Assembly (NCBI RefSeq): GCF_050624435.1
Contig: NC_134537.1
Coordinates: 118,781,586-118,845,585 of the forward strand
DNA from: Tenrec ecaudatus
Lineage: Eukaryota; Chordata; Mammalia; Afrosoricida; Tenrecidae
Reading direction: 5' to 3'
DNA length: 64,000 bases
Shown: positions 10,669-21,888 of the stretch, one piece after another
Position numbering within the stretch: position 1 is the first letter of the stretch
Layout: each line of letters begins with the position of its first letter
Notes under the pieces: generated by a model
What the model was told of the DNA's origin: nothing
The model's database searches: none
The model's input: the letters and a program-made list of their open reading frames with translations, nothing else
Program-made: the position numbers and the translations under genes

Positions 10669-12763
10669 AAAAAACTCTCATTTAAAATATGGCTCCATTC
10701 TTAGTATATTATTCCATCACATCCAAATATATATTAATCTATCTACCTACCGATCTAGAATGACTTTGACACTTTTTACAAGTACATATAACATTATTTC
10801 TCTTAATGCATGCTGGTAGAATGTTCAGAAGGATAACTGGTGTACGAGAATCTATATAACATCTAAATCTGTTGACATTTTTCTCTACTAATGTGGGAGG
10901 AAAAAACCTCTCAGAAGGGGCACAGAAAACATATGAAAGTTTATTACAAAGCAGCCGGCATTTGACCTTAGAGCAAGGCCAGTGGAATAAGAAGCTGCAG
11001 GATATTACAATGTCATGGCAACATTATTGAAATTATTAACTCTCCATGTGGGAAGATGGATGTTATAGGGTGGTGATGTCCTTGGAAGAACACATTGCTT
11101 AATTATCTTCTTTTAGTAGCAGCATACAGTCATGTTCCTATGATCAAGTACTATTCCAAATGAATATGAAATGAATTCACAAGGAGAGGTTATTTAAAGA
11201 TTGTATCTGATAAGAGAGCAGATTAGATGTCAGATCATTAAGTTGCTTTAATCTAAGTTCTTTTTGTGGTTTTATGATAAATTCATCCATTTTGACACTT
11301 GAACCAGAGACTTCCCCCCCCCCCCACTGACTAAAAGAAACTGTGTTTTACTTGAATTTAATGATTTTTAGAGGCAGAATTTATGGTTTGATGAGTTCCA
11401 TTGGCTTTATCAGTAAAACCTGAAAAGTCTTTTCTTTTAGTACTGGAGTTAATGATGTTCCTTTTCTGATCTTTTATAGGGCTATAAAGCTCTATGTCTT
11501 CATTTATCTATAAAAACAATGCAATATAATACTATGAATCCTTACAGTGTAATAATTGGTGACATTTGTCAGTAACCATCAAGGTTCTTAACCATGTGTC
11601 ATAATTTTACATAATTAAAAAGAATACAACTATTACCTTCAAGGAGGTCAACTAATGTAATTGTTTTGTTTTCATTATTTAACATTTGGTATGATGGAAT
11701 GAACATTGGGATATAATTTTATCCAGGCACTGAGTGAAAAGGCCTCAGTGGGATTCTGATTTTACAGACGAGACATAGATTGTACAGCAAGGGAAGCCCC
11801 AAGAGTAAGGATGTTCAAGAATGCTCACTCCAGGAAGCTTCCATGTAACACTGGAATGAGCTGATTCATTGAAATGATAATTCTCATGTTGTGGTGACAT
11901 GAAAATGAAAAAAAATGAAACTGGCTACTGGATATCAAAATCGTGGTGTCACTTAGTTCTCTGAAATTTTTATTCCTTCAAAGCTAAAGTCAAGTATTTT
12001 CCAATCTGAAGAGACTTTGTGGGAGAGGTGATAATATTTAAATAATTTATTGCTTTCAAACATGGTTTTCCGGGAAACTTTTTGACAATTAATTTGTATG
12101 AATTAGAACTCTTTGTAGACTTTATCTATTGCACAAAAATCATTGTTGCTATTGATGATGACTTCGGGAAAAGCAATATTGTGCTAGCATTCTGATCACC
12201 AACGTCAATGATTTCTAATTTCCTGTGTCTGTTAATTAAATTTTAATTATTTGGAAACCAGAAATCCATGTATGTTAAATCTTTATTAATTAAGAATTTG
12301 TGATTAACAAAAATTTCCCAATCCTGAATCCTTGTTACCCACATATTGGTACTTTTGAAGATGAAGTGTTCATTGATACTTAATCAAATTATAAAATATT
12401 TTTAAAATCCATAAGCAAATGTTATGTAAGCACCAGAAACAGAAAGCTGTTATCAATTTCAATTCATTTGAATTTGAATTTTCTTGATAAACTAATGATT
12501 TCCTTTCTTCTTTGATAGAATACTACTTTGCATTGATTTCAATATGGCTCTGACAGTCTTAGGCATTTTCTTTGTGAACTAAACTATAGAAACATAAGCA
12601 AGCAAATACTAATAAAATCTTTTTTACTTTACTAATGTCATATTATATTAATAAAAAATTAGAAGATTTGGTTAATTTGAAGATCTGTCTTGATGGATAA
12701 ATGGATCAATATCTGTCTTAGAAATGTCCCCAGTAGTCTGATGAAGAACAAAGCCATTGATTT
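10669..12763. other. unique AT-rich sequence
   Basis: About 2.1 kb with no recognised repeat apart from a C-run at 11314-11325. The TTAATTAAATTTTAATTATT cluster near 12232-12251 is homeodomain-like in composition, but this cannot be called functional from one sequence. Confidence 0.55.
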
Positions 12764-12905
12764 CATTATGTGTATATATGATACATTATGGGTATATATT
12801 ATGTATTATGGGTACATATTATACATTATGTGTATATATTATACATTATGCATATATATTACACATTATGTGTATGTATTATACATTATGCATATATTAT
12901 ATTAT
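12764..12905 (+). repeat. 20-bp AT-rich minisatellite, about 7 units
   Basis: Units start at 12764, 12784, 12804, 12824, 12844, 12864 and 12884, each close to CATTATGTGTATATATTATA. It continues into irregular TA-rich sequence to about 12970. The period is not a multiple of three and the open frame over it (12690-13004) is a by-product. Confidence 0.93.
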
Positions 12906-12974
12906 ATATTATGTGTATATAATATATATATGTGCATATACTATATAGTATTGTATTATATATATATGAATATA

Positions 12975-13985
12975 ACACTTTTTCCCATTGAAGATACTAA
13001 ATAGAAATATGTTGAATTAACAAATGGATTATTTATAGAAAATATGGAAGGTATGTTTAATATCTGATGAGAGTCAAACAGATGGAAAATAAAATCCAGA
13101 TGGGCATCTTAGGATGGAATAGCATGTGAAACCCATGAGGAAGAGTTACTTTATAAGAAAATACCAATGTAAATATCAGGGAGCAGTTTTGCAGTAGTTT
13201 CTGTGAATAAGATCTAGTGGATGAGGCCATTATATAGCTCAACTGCTAAAATTATTAACTTGTAGGGACCAATACTTACTTATATTTTAATTGTCATAAA
13301 TGAGGTTGGCACTTGGGACACAAAGGGTAATCAGCAAATATCTGCGGAATGCGGCAAACTGTACTATGTATTCATGCATATTATCATAACAATATCTCTC
13401 CTCCTCCATGCACTTCTGTAATGTGAAATCTATTTTTTCATCCCTTTTATCTGGGTGAGTAGATTTGATCAATGGAATATGGGCAAAGTGACACTGTGCT
13501 AGTGGCTTCCAAAAGGATCGGCCGGGACAATTAGATTCAAGGTGGAGATACCAACTCAGAAGTTCATATCACCTGTATTGTAGGATCCAAAAGAAATGTA
13601 TTTTAGGAATGAAAATAAATATTCTTGATATATTTTCTTGAAGTACATAGAATAGTCATGGGTCTTTATTAGGAAGAAGTTTTAATACAATGGAAAAATG
13701 CACTGGTGAGAAAAAGGACAGGGCATTTGTGTAGAATTCATCCGAGCTACCTGCTAACACTTCTTGTATAGCTGGAGTTGCCCCATGAGACTTCTTTCTT
13801 ACCCCATCCATCTTACACCACTGATTTTGCCACTTCTGACTTCTAAAACTCACCGACGGAACATGATTATCTGACTCCAACTAGGTTGCCAAAACTGCTG
13901 TCAAGGAACATTGGCTTCACATTTTGATAACTTTGTTTACTAAAGGTTTTAAAGATACTTTAGCAATATTTTTAGACTTGCTGTG
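12975..13985. other. unique sequence, nothing recognised
   Basis: AT-rich, with no recognised repeat family. Small minus-strand frames (13057-13242, 13287-13472, 13656-13880) lack features. Confidence 0.55.
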
Positions 13986-13989
13986 ATGA

Positions 13990-14262
13990 TTAGAGTTTCT
14001 GTCAATGACACATACCTAGGTGGATGTAGGGGTGACAATATGTCCTTGCCTCTTAGGAGCACTGTGGCTTTACTTCTTCAAAGATAGATCTGTTTGTCCT
14101 TTTAGCAGTTCATGTACTTTCAGTATTTTTCTCCAGCACCACAATTCAAACCCATCGATTCTTGTACAGTCTTCCGTTTTCAATGTCCAACTTTCAGATG
14201 CACATGATGCAATAGAGAATACCCTGGCTTGGGTCAGTGTCAGGATTAATGTGTGCCTGGCA
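13990..14262 (-). mobile_element. RTE LINE fragment (late ORF)
   Basis: The antisense blocks CTTCAAAGATAGATCTGTTT, CTCCAGCACCACAATTCAAA and ATACCCTGGCTTGGGTCAG recur in the RTE copies at 26.25 kb and 36.85 kb. They correspond to the sense motif around the conserved domain C-terminal to the reverse transcriptase. Frames are broken. Confidence 0.8.
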
Positions 14263-14339
14263 GTTTAACTATAAAGACTATATATTCCAAAAATTTGTAT
14301 AAAATATTATCATAAAAAAGCTACCTTTTAATGTCTTCT

Positions 14340-15410
14340 TTCAAGAACATTTTGAAGCCCACTCATAGATCTCTTTCATAATAGCTGCTTTGGCATATCA
14401 TTCACACATCGTACAATTAAACAGTTCAATTACATTAAGATGACTTATGAAATCATCACCCTAATCAATTTCAAAATATTTTCTTCTCATAATCATAATT
14501 GTTAACTCCTTGCTCCCTCCGATCCCACACCCTGCCATGCCTCTATCCAGTTAATTCCTCTATAGATCTACCTAGCTTGAATTTCATATACAGAAAATCA
14601 TACAAAACAAAACACAATCATACATCATACACAGCAAACAAACAAAAACCAACTCAACAACAATGACTTGACAAAACGGGAAAACCTCAGTCAAGGAGAA
14701 AAAGAAAATATTAAAAATGGAAACAACTTTAACATGAGATCAAATGATAAAACATTAATATTTTAACCAAACCACAACTGCCATAATTGACTTTACAATG
14801 CTCTCTGCCTGATAGCCGGGCTATTCCCCTCCGAACTATGGTCAGAGATGAGTCAATAGAGCAGCAGTTCTCAACCTGTGGGTCGTGACCCCTTGGGGGG
14901 CTGAACGTGCCTTTCACAGTGGTTGCCAGATACGTAACAGTAACAAAATGACAGTTATGAAGTAACAACAAAAATAATTTTATGGTTGGGGAGGGTCACT
15001 ACAACATGAGGGCCTATTAAAGGGTCATAGCATTAGGAAGGTGGAGAACCACTGCAATAGAGGCTTACTCTGAGAACCCTGCAAATGGATTCTGGGCTTC
15101 AGCTGTCATCCAAAGCCTTTTGCAACCCAGGTGTCCAGAATTTCAGCTCTGATACTGTTCCCTCCATCAGATTTGGGCTTTATTACTTAAAATCCTTGGA
15201 ACACACAAGCTTCTTTGGGGTGGACTTAGTTGCCTTCTCACTTAGATGGCTGCTTGTTTGAAGCTAAGCCTCTAAGACCCCAGAAACTGTTTTCTGATAG
15301 CCAGGCACCATCTGATTTCTTCACCACCTTTGGTACAGCAAACATATATCCAGTGATCTCTTCATGACCTCCTTGTGTATCTTATGAAAACTGTCTTTCT
15401 GACCCATGAA
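14340..15410 (-). mobile_element. L1 3' UTR, antisense, interrupted by a SPIN-like element
   Basis: The low-coordinate end is the complement of the L1 tail also seen at 27.7-28.07 kb. The high end (CACTTAGATGGCTGCTTGTT, CTAAGACCCCAGAAACTG) matches the 3' UTR block at 32.02-32.06 kb and 55.02-55.06 kb. The hAT element at 14862-15054 lies inside, so it arrived later than the L1. Confidence 0.75.
14862..15054 (+). mobile_element. SPIN-like non-autonomous hAT transposon
   Basis: The 193-bp element begins CAGCAGTTCTCAACCTGTGG and ends AAGGTGGAGAACCACTG, so the terminal repeats pair over 16 bp with three mismatches. It is flanked by perfect 8-bp duplications CAATAGAG (14854-14861 and 15055-15062) with TA at the centre, as expected for this hAT group. 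Interior phrases (GGGTCGTGACCCC, TTTCACAG, GTTATGAAGTAAC, TTATGGTTGGGG, ATTAAAGGGTC) agree with my memory of the SPIN / rodent URR1 type of hAT element. It has no transposase and would have depended on an autonomous partner. Confidence 0.88.
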
Positions 15411-15785
15411 TTTCAATTATGTATCATGCTACTTTGTGTAATGAAAAATTAAGGGAATTATCTGCCTATTTCAGATTTATGTGCACTTTCATTTGTCTAC
15501 AGAAAGACTAGTTTAGAACAGTTGTTTTCAGACTGCTGATGATAAAACCACCTATGAAGGGTGCCCTGTACCACATATTATTTATATCACCCTTTGAAGA
15601 GAAGAATCATACATCAGTGCTATTTTAAATTTTCTAGATGATTCTAATTTGCCGTCATTTGAGCACTAGCATATAGAACCTTGCCCAGGTGTGAAGTTGC
15701 ATGAGCAGAATCACCTGAGTTTCTTCATCTGAAACGATATTTTTAATGTGCCCTCTAGGTGATATCTAGATGTCTGTTGTTGTTA

Positions 15786-16140
15786 TTGTTAGGGACCATC
15801 CCGTTGGTTCAAACTCCTTGCAGCCTCATGTACAACTGAACATACCATCGCCTATCCTGTGCCATCTTCACAATGGCTATCATGTTTGAACAAGGTGGAC
15901 ATGTCAATGGACACGGTGTCAGTCCATCTCATCGAGGGAGACATTAATGATATAGTTGGACAATTCTCACGTACTGTTTGGTAACCTGTCTTTGGAATAT
16001 GTCGCACAACTATGGATCTCTGGCAGTCAATTGGCCAGACTCGATGAGCTCCTGCAGGGCTTCATCAGTGTGCTGGAACTTTTCAATTGGCATTCTGTCA
16101 ACTCCTGCAACCTTGTTTTCCGTCACTGCCTTCCCTGAAG
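15786..16140 (-). mobile_element. RTE LINE 3' end and earlier ORF piece
   Basis: GTTAGGGACCATC..., TGTACAACTGAACATACCAT and CCTGTGCCATCTTCACAATG (antisense) match the RTE 3' terminus as at 30.53 kb. From about 15940 a different RTE segment follows (CTCCTGCAACCTTGTTTTCC), similar to 4.25 kb, so the copy is internally deleted or compound. Confidence 0.75.
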
Positions 16141-16144
16141 CTGA

Positions 16145-17098
16145 GATCTAGATATACTGACATTTGTATAGAAAAACTCTGATAGTTTTTTACTCCTGTA
16201 TTAAACAGGGACAATAATGTATTTTCTATGGAACAGGGAAGTTTTTGTAGGATGAATATTGTGTGTCTCCACTCTGATACCAGACTGCTTGGAATTCAAT
16301 ATTTACCCTTCATGTATTATATCTGTAATTTGGGGAAAGTTAATTAGCCTTGTAGTGTCCCAATTTTCCTGTACTCAAGGTATAGTAAACAATAGTGCAC
16401 CTGAAACCTATCAAAACATTAAGTAACATGAACTGTTTTTATTGTTGAGAGGATGAGATAAAATGATTTTGAAAATACTTTGATATCTATAAACAGATAC
16501 ATACATTATAGCTATTTTTCACTGAATATGCTAAATAATTGAGCATTTTTTAGGATTGAGTAATTAGAAATTATTAATTAATTTAACTTACATTCATTTA
16601 AAGCATGATTCTGACAGAAAAAGAGTAACACTCCCAGTGGCATATTTCCAATTGTCCTTTTGACTTTTTCAATTTTTATTTTTGCCAGCTGTCATTAGTG
16701 AAGCCAGAGGCATGCAAAAGTAGAGTAAGCATTATCTCAGAGAGAGGATCTATTTGTTCTTGGGGTAGGATAGAGGAAGGAGTCTGCTTTTTGGTTGTTC
16801 TGCCTAACTTGGGCAGGCACCGGTAGAAACATGGATGAAGAAGCAAAGGGCACTACAAGCAAAAGGAATGAGCTCCTAGGTGGAGCCAAGGGACCTGGGG
16901 TGTTAACATCTGAGCTACTTGAGGGTAAATGTTTCAGTGCCTTTGAGGGTGTCTGCACATGCTGATTGAGGACACTGTTACCACAGCACGAGCTCCATTA
17001 AGTAAAGAGGTGGGAGAACTCAGCCAACTGACTTTTTTTTCTGTACTTATTTTTGAGTTGCTATTTATGTTATAAAATATAATGGCTTCTAGTGATTT
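16145..17098. other. mostly unique sequence
   Basis: Apart from the MIR-like piece at 16283-16450 I recognise nothing. A 73-codon minus frame at 16737-16958 has no features. Confidence 0.5.
16283..16450 (+). mobile_element. MIR-like ancient SINE
   Basis: CCAGACTGCTTGGAATTCAA, then TTTGGGGAAAGTTAATTAGC and a pyrimidine block TGTCCCAATTTTCCTG, follow the MIR core order. It is diverged, as expected for this old family. Confidence 0.55.
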
Positions 17099-17170
17099 TC
17101 GCATTGGCTGTCAACATTGGTTTGCTAACTGAAAAGTTGGAGATTCAAATTCACCAGCTTCTCCACCGAA
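17099..17170 (+). mobile_element. AfroSINE-type SINE head fragment
   Basis: TTTGCTAACTGAAAAGTTGG, AGATTCAAATTCACCAG and CTTCTCC match the tRNA-derived head and B box. The copy stops where an inverted copy begins. Confidence 0.65.
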
Positions 17171-17347
17171 GAACCCAAACCCACTGCAGTTGAGAGGATT
17201 ATGACTCTCAGTTGCCCCATACAGTTTCTGGGGCTGTGAACCTAGGGTGAGCAAATAATCGCCTCTTTCTCCCCGGGCACCTGGTGGGGTTGAGCTGCCA
17301 ACTTTCAGTCTAGCGGCCCCGTGCTTACTCAACAGGGCCCGCCGGGT
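17165..17347 (-). mobile_element. AfroSINE-type SINE, antisense, CpG-retaining
   Basis: The antisense body (GGGGTTGAGCTGCCAACTTT, AGTCTAGCGGCCCCGTGCTT, ACTCAACAGGGCCCGCCGGG) keeps several CpGs, so this copy may be younger than most others here. It lies tail to tail with the fragment at 17099-17170. Confidence 0.75.
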
Positions 17348-18360
17348 TCCTTTGCACAAAGGAAAGATGAGTCCCTCAAAGATTTATAGCTTCAGAAACC
17401 CAATGTGTAATTCTCCTCATTGGCTATGAAATAGAATCACCTTGGTCAGTATGTTATTAAGTGTTGCCTCCCTACCCCTCCAAGAGCATGAAATATCCCT
17501 CAGATTCCTTCATTTTACATGAAAAAATTTGGTTACATAAATTGTTAGCCAAATATATTTGGAAAGAAATCTGTTGTTGTTATTGGAATACTGCAGATAC
17601 TCATGCAAAAGCCGAGTTTTTCAGCACATTTTAAATGCAGTTTTTGTGGTAAAATTAGGTGCTTTGGCTGATATTCGGGTCGGCTTCTACTCGAGTATAT
17701 ACGGTAGTTACTATCACACATACATACATTGTAGTTTCTTTAGCTAATAGCAACTCTTTAAACTTGCATGTTAATCTAAGAACTAAACATAATTTCTTAA
17801 TCATATATTAACATGCCAGAAGAGTGATTTATCTGAGACAAGTCTAACATCTGAAGAAAAAAATCATAGGGATTAAGGATAATTTTGCCTTGGCATTGAC
17901 TCTGTTCAGTATTTCCAAGATTAAATTATGAGACTTTGTGTTGCAAATTAAAAGAAACAAAATCCAATTAAATGACAGGCAATTTTAATATAATTTATTT
18001 GAACAATAAAAGAAGTTAATCTAGAGTTTCCTATAATCTAGTCTTATCTGAGAATTCATCTTTACTCCTATACCGTTCTGAGCTGGATGGGAAATTGATG
18101 AAGGAGTTAAGATGTGTCTTTTGAAATCAACCAGTAATATTTTTTCAGTTTTATATTAAAGGGAAGCTTCTACTTCCTCCATATAATGATAAGACGATTA
18201 AAAGTTTAAAACTAGATAGATCTGTCTATAAAATGGTGAACTATTTTTAGATTGACTTTGATATTTTAATGCCTCTCAATTTGAGTGAATGGATCAGTGG
18301 CTGAAATGGTGCTTCTTGGAGTCAAGGATAGCATCAAATGGCTAACTTCAGTAGGATCAA
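17348..18360. other. unique sequence, nothing recognised
   Basis: AT-rich, with no recognised repeat or gene. Confidence 0.55.
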
Positions 18361-18361
18361 T

Positions 18362-18537
18362 TGCTGTTGTGTCCCATAGAGTTGATTTAGACTCGGCAGC
18401 CACATGGGAAAGAGCAGACCTGCCCATAAAGTGGCCGTGGTTGTTTACTTTTTGGAAATACAAGTATATCACCAGATCTTTCTAAACTTTTGGTCAGCAC
18501 CTGAGCACTTAACCATTACACCTCAAAGGATCTCTAT
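18362..18537 (-). mobile_element. AfroSINE-type SINE, antisense
   Basis: GTTGATTTAGACTCGGCAGC, TGGGAAAGAGCAGACCTGCC, and CACCTGAGCACTTAACCATT at the head side follow the antisense family order. The 66-codon frames over it are incidental. Confidence 0.8.
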
Positions 18538-19471
18538 CAATAGAATATAGAAAGCAATAATAGCTATTAGCCCTCAAACATCATAAATAATACATTTGCC
18601 CAGAGGTGATAGATAAGGGTTTCTGCAATACTTCTGAAATGGACTGTGTTATTACTAATATTTTCTTAATGTTTGCTTTGCGAACTGTAAATTCTTTAGT
18701 TGGCTACCAAGTTAATATACAAGGGAATATATTGTGTATCACTATCCATACGTGCAATTAGTGTTCTTTACTGGAGTATCATGTTCAAGATTAATATTTA
18801 ATATACTTTTAAAGAATATGGTAATGATCAAACAGGTAACATTTCTTTAAAGTCTGAACATTTTTAGAAGAAGGTAGAATTAGGTGAAATGAAATGACCG
18901 GTATCCAAGAGCGTATTGTAGACTGTTATTATTTGACTTTAAATTGCACTTATTTGCTTCTATGGTGTCATGATACAGAGACTTTAAACTCATGAGGGGC
19001 AAAGAAACATGTTTTATTTAATTTGTCTGCCTAGCTTTTCAAATAGTGCCTGTCCATCCACCATGTACATTTGTCCATAAACATTGTGTAATGAATAAGA
19101 AAAATAATGCACTGATTCTGCAAGCCCAGTAAACACATTTAGAGGGAAGCAATGGACTAGTCAGCAGCTCTGGGGCCCAGATTTGATATTACAAAGAAAA
19201 AATACTTAGCTTTTGTTTTAAACAAACCCCTAGACATGAAAAAATACTACATACCACAAAAGTGAAAATAAACAATGAGAAGAAAATAGCAAACCAACTT
19301 TCAGGAATATCACAAACCTCTTACTGTGATCCTGATATATAGTTATAGCACTCTGTTTTGTTGACATCGTCTTGAGTGATATTTGAAGCACAGATTTACA
19401 GCATTTCTGGCCAAACAGCCGTGACATACACTGTAGATTTGGAATGAATGTTATTAAGATAACATGCTCCC

Positions 19472-19490
19472 CTCTCTCTCTCTCTCTCTC
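19472..19490 (+). repeat. (CT)n microsatellite
   Basis: 19 bp of alternating CT followed by TTTTCAGGG, which mimics a splice acceptor. Confidence 0.95.
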
Positions 19491-20089
19491 TTTTCAGGGA
19501 GAGTTGACCATGTGTATCGTCTCTTCTACTTTATCAATGAGAATGACTGGGTGTGATGGGACCAGCAATGTTGATGGGCATTGATTTCTTTCAGAAATGA
19601 ATTAACTCAATGTTTAAGGACTGAGAAATGACTTCAGGCTTTCTCTTTTTAGAAGACAACATCTCATTTTCTGAGCTCAGCGATAAGGCAAAAAGATTGA
19701 AATTGAGACAAGCAAGGTAAAAACAGGTCATTTGAATTATCTTGAGAATTTTTGTTTCCTTCTGCATTGTTATTTACAGCTCAGAATCCTCCAGTGAAAG
19801 CTCATGTTTTCTAGACAGTAAGAAACCGGGCAAGTATCTAGATTGTTCATTTGTGAGGTGATTATTCCTATCATGATACATTGTATTCTCATCTCTTCCC
19901 ATATAATTAAAAATATTTCTTTCATAAAAAACTGTAGTGAACAGAGCACTGGAATTTTAGTTTTATGACTACATTTATGGAGATACGTAATAATAATACT
20001 TGAAAATGCTACAAATAATCAATGAGTTCATTTGGACTTGGAAAGTTTGACTTCAGTGTCACGCTCCCTCTGCGTGGTGTTGTTTCCAG

Positions 20090-20287
20090 TCCGAGAGGCC
20101 GTGCGGGAAAGAAGCCCTGAGCGGGTGCATGTCATCTGCCATTCTTTCTTGGCTCCATTCGCTCAGAAGACTGACTGCTTTTATTTTCCGTTTTAATGCC
20201 ATTGAGATTCCAATAATTTCAAAATGTACCAGAAATGCTCCTACCTTGAAAACTAGGTCTAAGGGATTCCTTTCTTTTGATTTGTAG
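20090..20287 (+). other. exon-like GC-richer segment
   Basis: Seen: TTGTTTCCAG at 20080-20089, then a 65-codon open stretch to TAG at 20285-20287 that starts SERPCGKEALSGCM, with CpGs clustered at its start in otherwise AT-rich DNA. No family is recognised. It could be a conserved non-coding element or chance. Confidence 0.15.
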
Positions 20288-20584
20288 AGTGACAGGGCAA
20301 GTTAATATTTATTTCAAATATTATAAAGCACCTTCATTAAGCCAATTACTGAGAATGGGTTTAAAGTTGACTGTGTGAGCAGGAGTGATCTCCACATAAT
20401 TTTTCTCAGTGACATTGTTGGAATTAAGTATGGAATTCTAAACCAGAGGGTACTATTTCTTAGCAGACTTATTCAGGTAAAAAAGACTGTGGGAAGAAAG
20501 AAGAAGATTAATGGTCAAATTAGATTATTAACAGATCTTCAACCCCTAAAAAGTAAGGGATAGTTAGTATAAACTCTAATTCAA

Positions 20585-20640
20585 AACTCACTGGTATTGA
20601 GCCAATTCCGACTCATAATAAAGCATATTCTGGAGATATT
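20585..20640 (-). mobile_element. AfroSINE tail fragment
   Basis: CTCACTGGTATTGAGCCAAT and TCCGACTCATAATAAAGC match the antisense SINE 3' tail only. Confidence 0.55.
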
Positions 20641-21690
20641 TAAAAAATCCATTTAAAGGAAAATTAAGAGAGCCAAATTCAGAAAATAATCATCAGACTA
20701 GCATAACTTAACTTAACTATAAATCTCCATATTGACAAGCAACTACATGTCTATGTATATTACATTATTATTAGGTTAAATGTTTCTTAGAGTTTAAGGT
20801 TAGTTGTTTATTTTTTTAATTTAAGTTATATGTACTTTTGGTCATACTAGTTTGCCATTCACTTACATTGTAGACCCATTTTGTTCAGCACACATTTTTA
20901 GCACATTTAAGTACATGGGGATATATTATAATTCAGATTAAATTTATCAATTCAATATTGCCTAGATAAATCATCCTTTTACTCATTTTGAATTTTATTC
21001 AAAATGGACATTTTCAACAAGCTTACTGAATAGACTCACTTTTCTGAGTACTGAGATGTTCCTTGGAATGAAAAAGCTGCAGAGTTTTCCTTTAAAAAGT
21101 TCCTTCATATACATCATGCCTGCTTCTCTCCCTTCATTATCAGAGACAGCAGTGCCTCCAGCCTGATGTCGGAGGCATCTGTTTGAACCAGGAGCACTTA
21201 ATCAAAGTCAGGAGGGGGCAACATGGTTAGAGTTTCACAGAGTGCATTTGTTAAACCACAAGCTGAATCATCATCCAATTTCTTTTCTTTCTTTCCTTTT
21301 TCCCCTCCTCTCTCTCTCTGTTGTGATAAATAGGAAACTGACTCTGCAGCCTAAGTTCTGAGTTATCCATTAACAGGTCACAATTTCCACTGAAATCTGA
21401 CTCACCTTTAAAAATAAAGCTCATCTTCATCAATGTGCCTTTTCCAGGTATATGACACCGTCCAAATATTACCAAGAGGATACATGACCTAGGTGGCCTG
21501 TGAGGCATCCTCACTGTGTAGCAGCATTACCACAAAGTGAAACTATAATAGCGACCTCTCCACACCACAGAGAGAAAGCCTATAATTTGGGCTACTAGGA
21601 GATTTGTTGTTCCATATAACAATTTGTCCAAATAGATAGTAAACATATAGTTTCCCATAGGTACTCTTTACTTAGGTGCATCTAAACGTG
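20641..21690. other. unique sequence, nothing recognised
   Basis: AT-rich with a pyrimidine patch at 21280-21322. No gene or repeat family recognised. Confidence 0.55.
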
Positions 21691-21691
21691 T

Positions 21692-21888
21692 TAGGTGGCA
21701 TAGTGGTTTATGCATAGGGCTGCTAACTGCAAGGACAGCAGTTCAAAACCACCAGCTGCTCCGTGGGAGAAAGATGAGGCTTTCTACTCCCACGAAGAGT
21801 TGCAGTCTCTGAAAGTGATGGGGGCAGTTCTACTCTGTCTTATATGATGTCTATGAGTCAGAATTGAGTTGATAGCAGTGATTTTAAA
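21692..21888 (+). mobile_element. AfroSINE-type SINE, best-preserved copy
   Basis: A-box-like GGTGGCATAGTGG (21694-21706), GGGCTGCTAACTGCAAGGAC, B-box-like GTTCAAAACC (21741-21750), GCTCCGTGGGAGAAAGATGA, CTACTCCCACGAAGAG, GGGGCAGTTCTACTCTGTCT and tail CTATGAGTCAGAATTGAG. The complete order makes it the reference copy for this window. Confidence 0.92.

Larger units (their letters stand above)
18538..20584. other. unique sequence with a CT tract and one GC-richer segment
   Basis: Mostly AT-rich single-copy-looking DNA. Around 18990-19095 there is a faint L2-like 3' end (AGTGCCTGTCC ... GTAATGAATAAG). The (CT)n tract and the GC-richer patch at 20060-20165 are listed separately. Confidence 0.5.

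Noticed and set aside
12690..13004. 104-codon frame rich in Tyr, Ile and Cys
   Set aside because: It is the translation of a 20-bp AT-rich minisatellite whose period is not a multiple of three.
19472..19560. Polypyrimidine tract plus CAG resembling a splice acceptor
   Set aside because: The tract is a (CT)n microsatellite and no open frame or donor follows convincingly.
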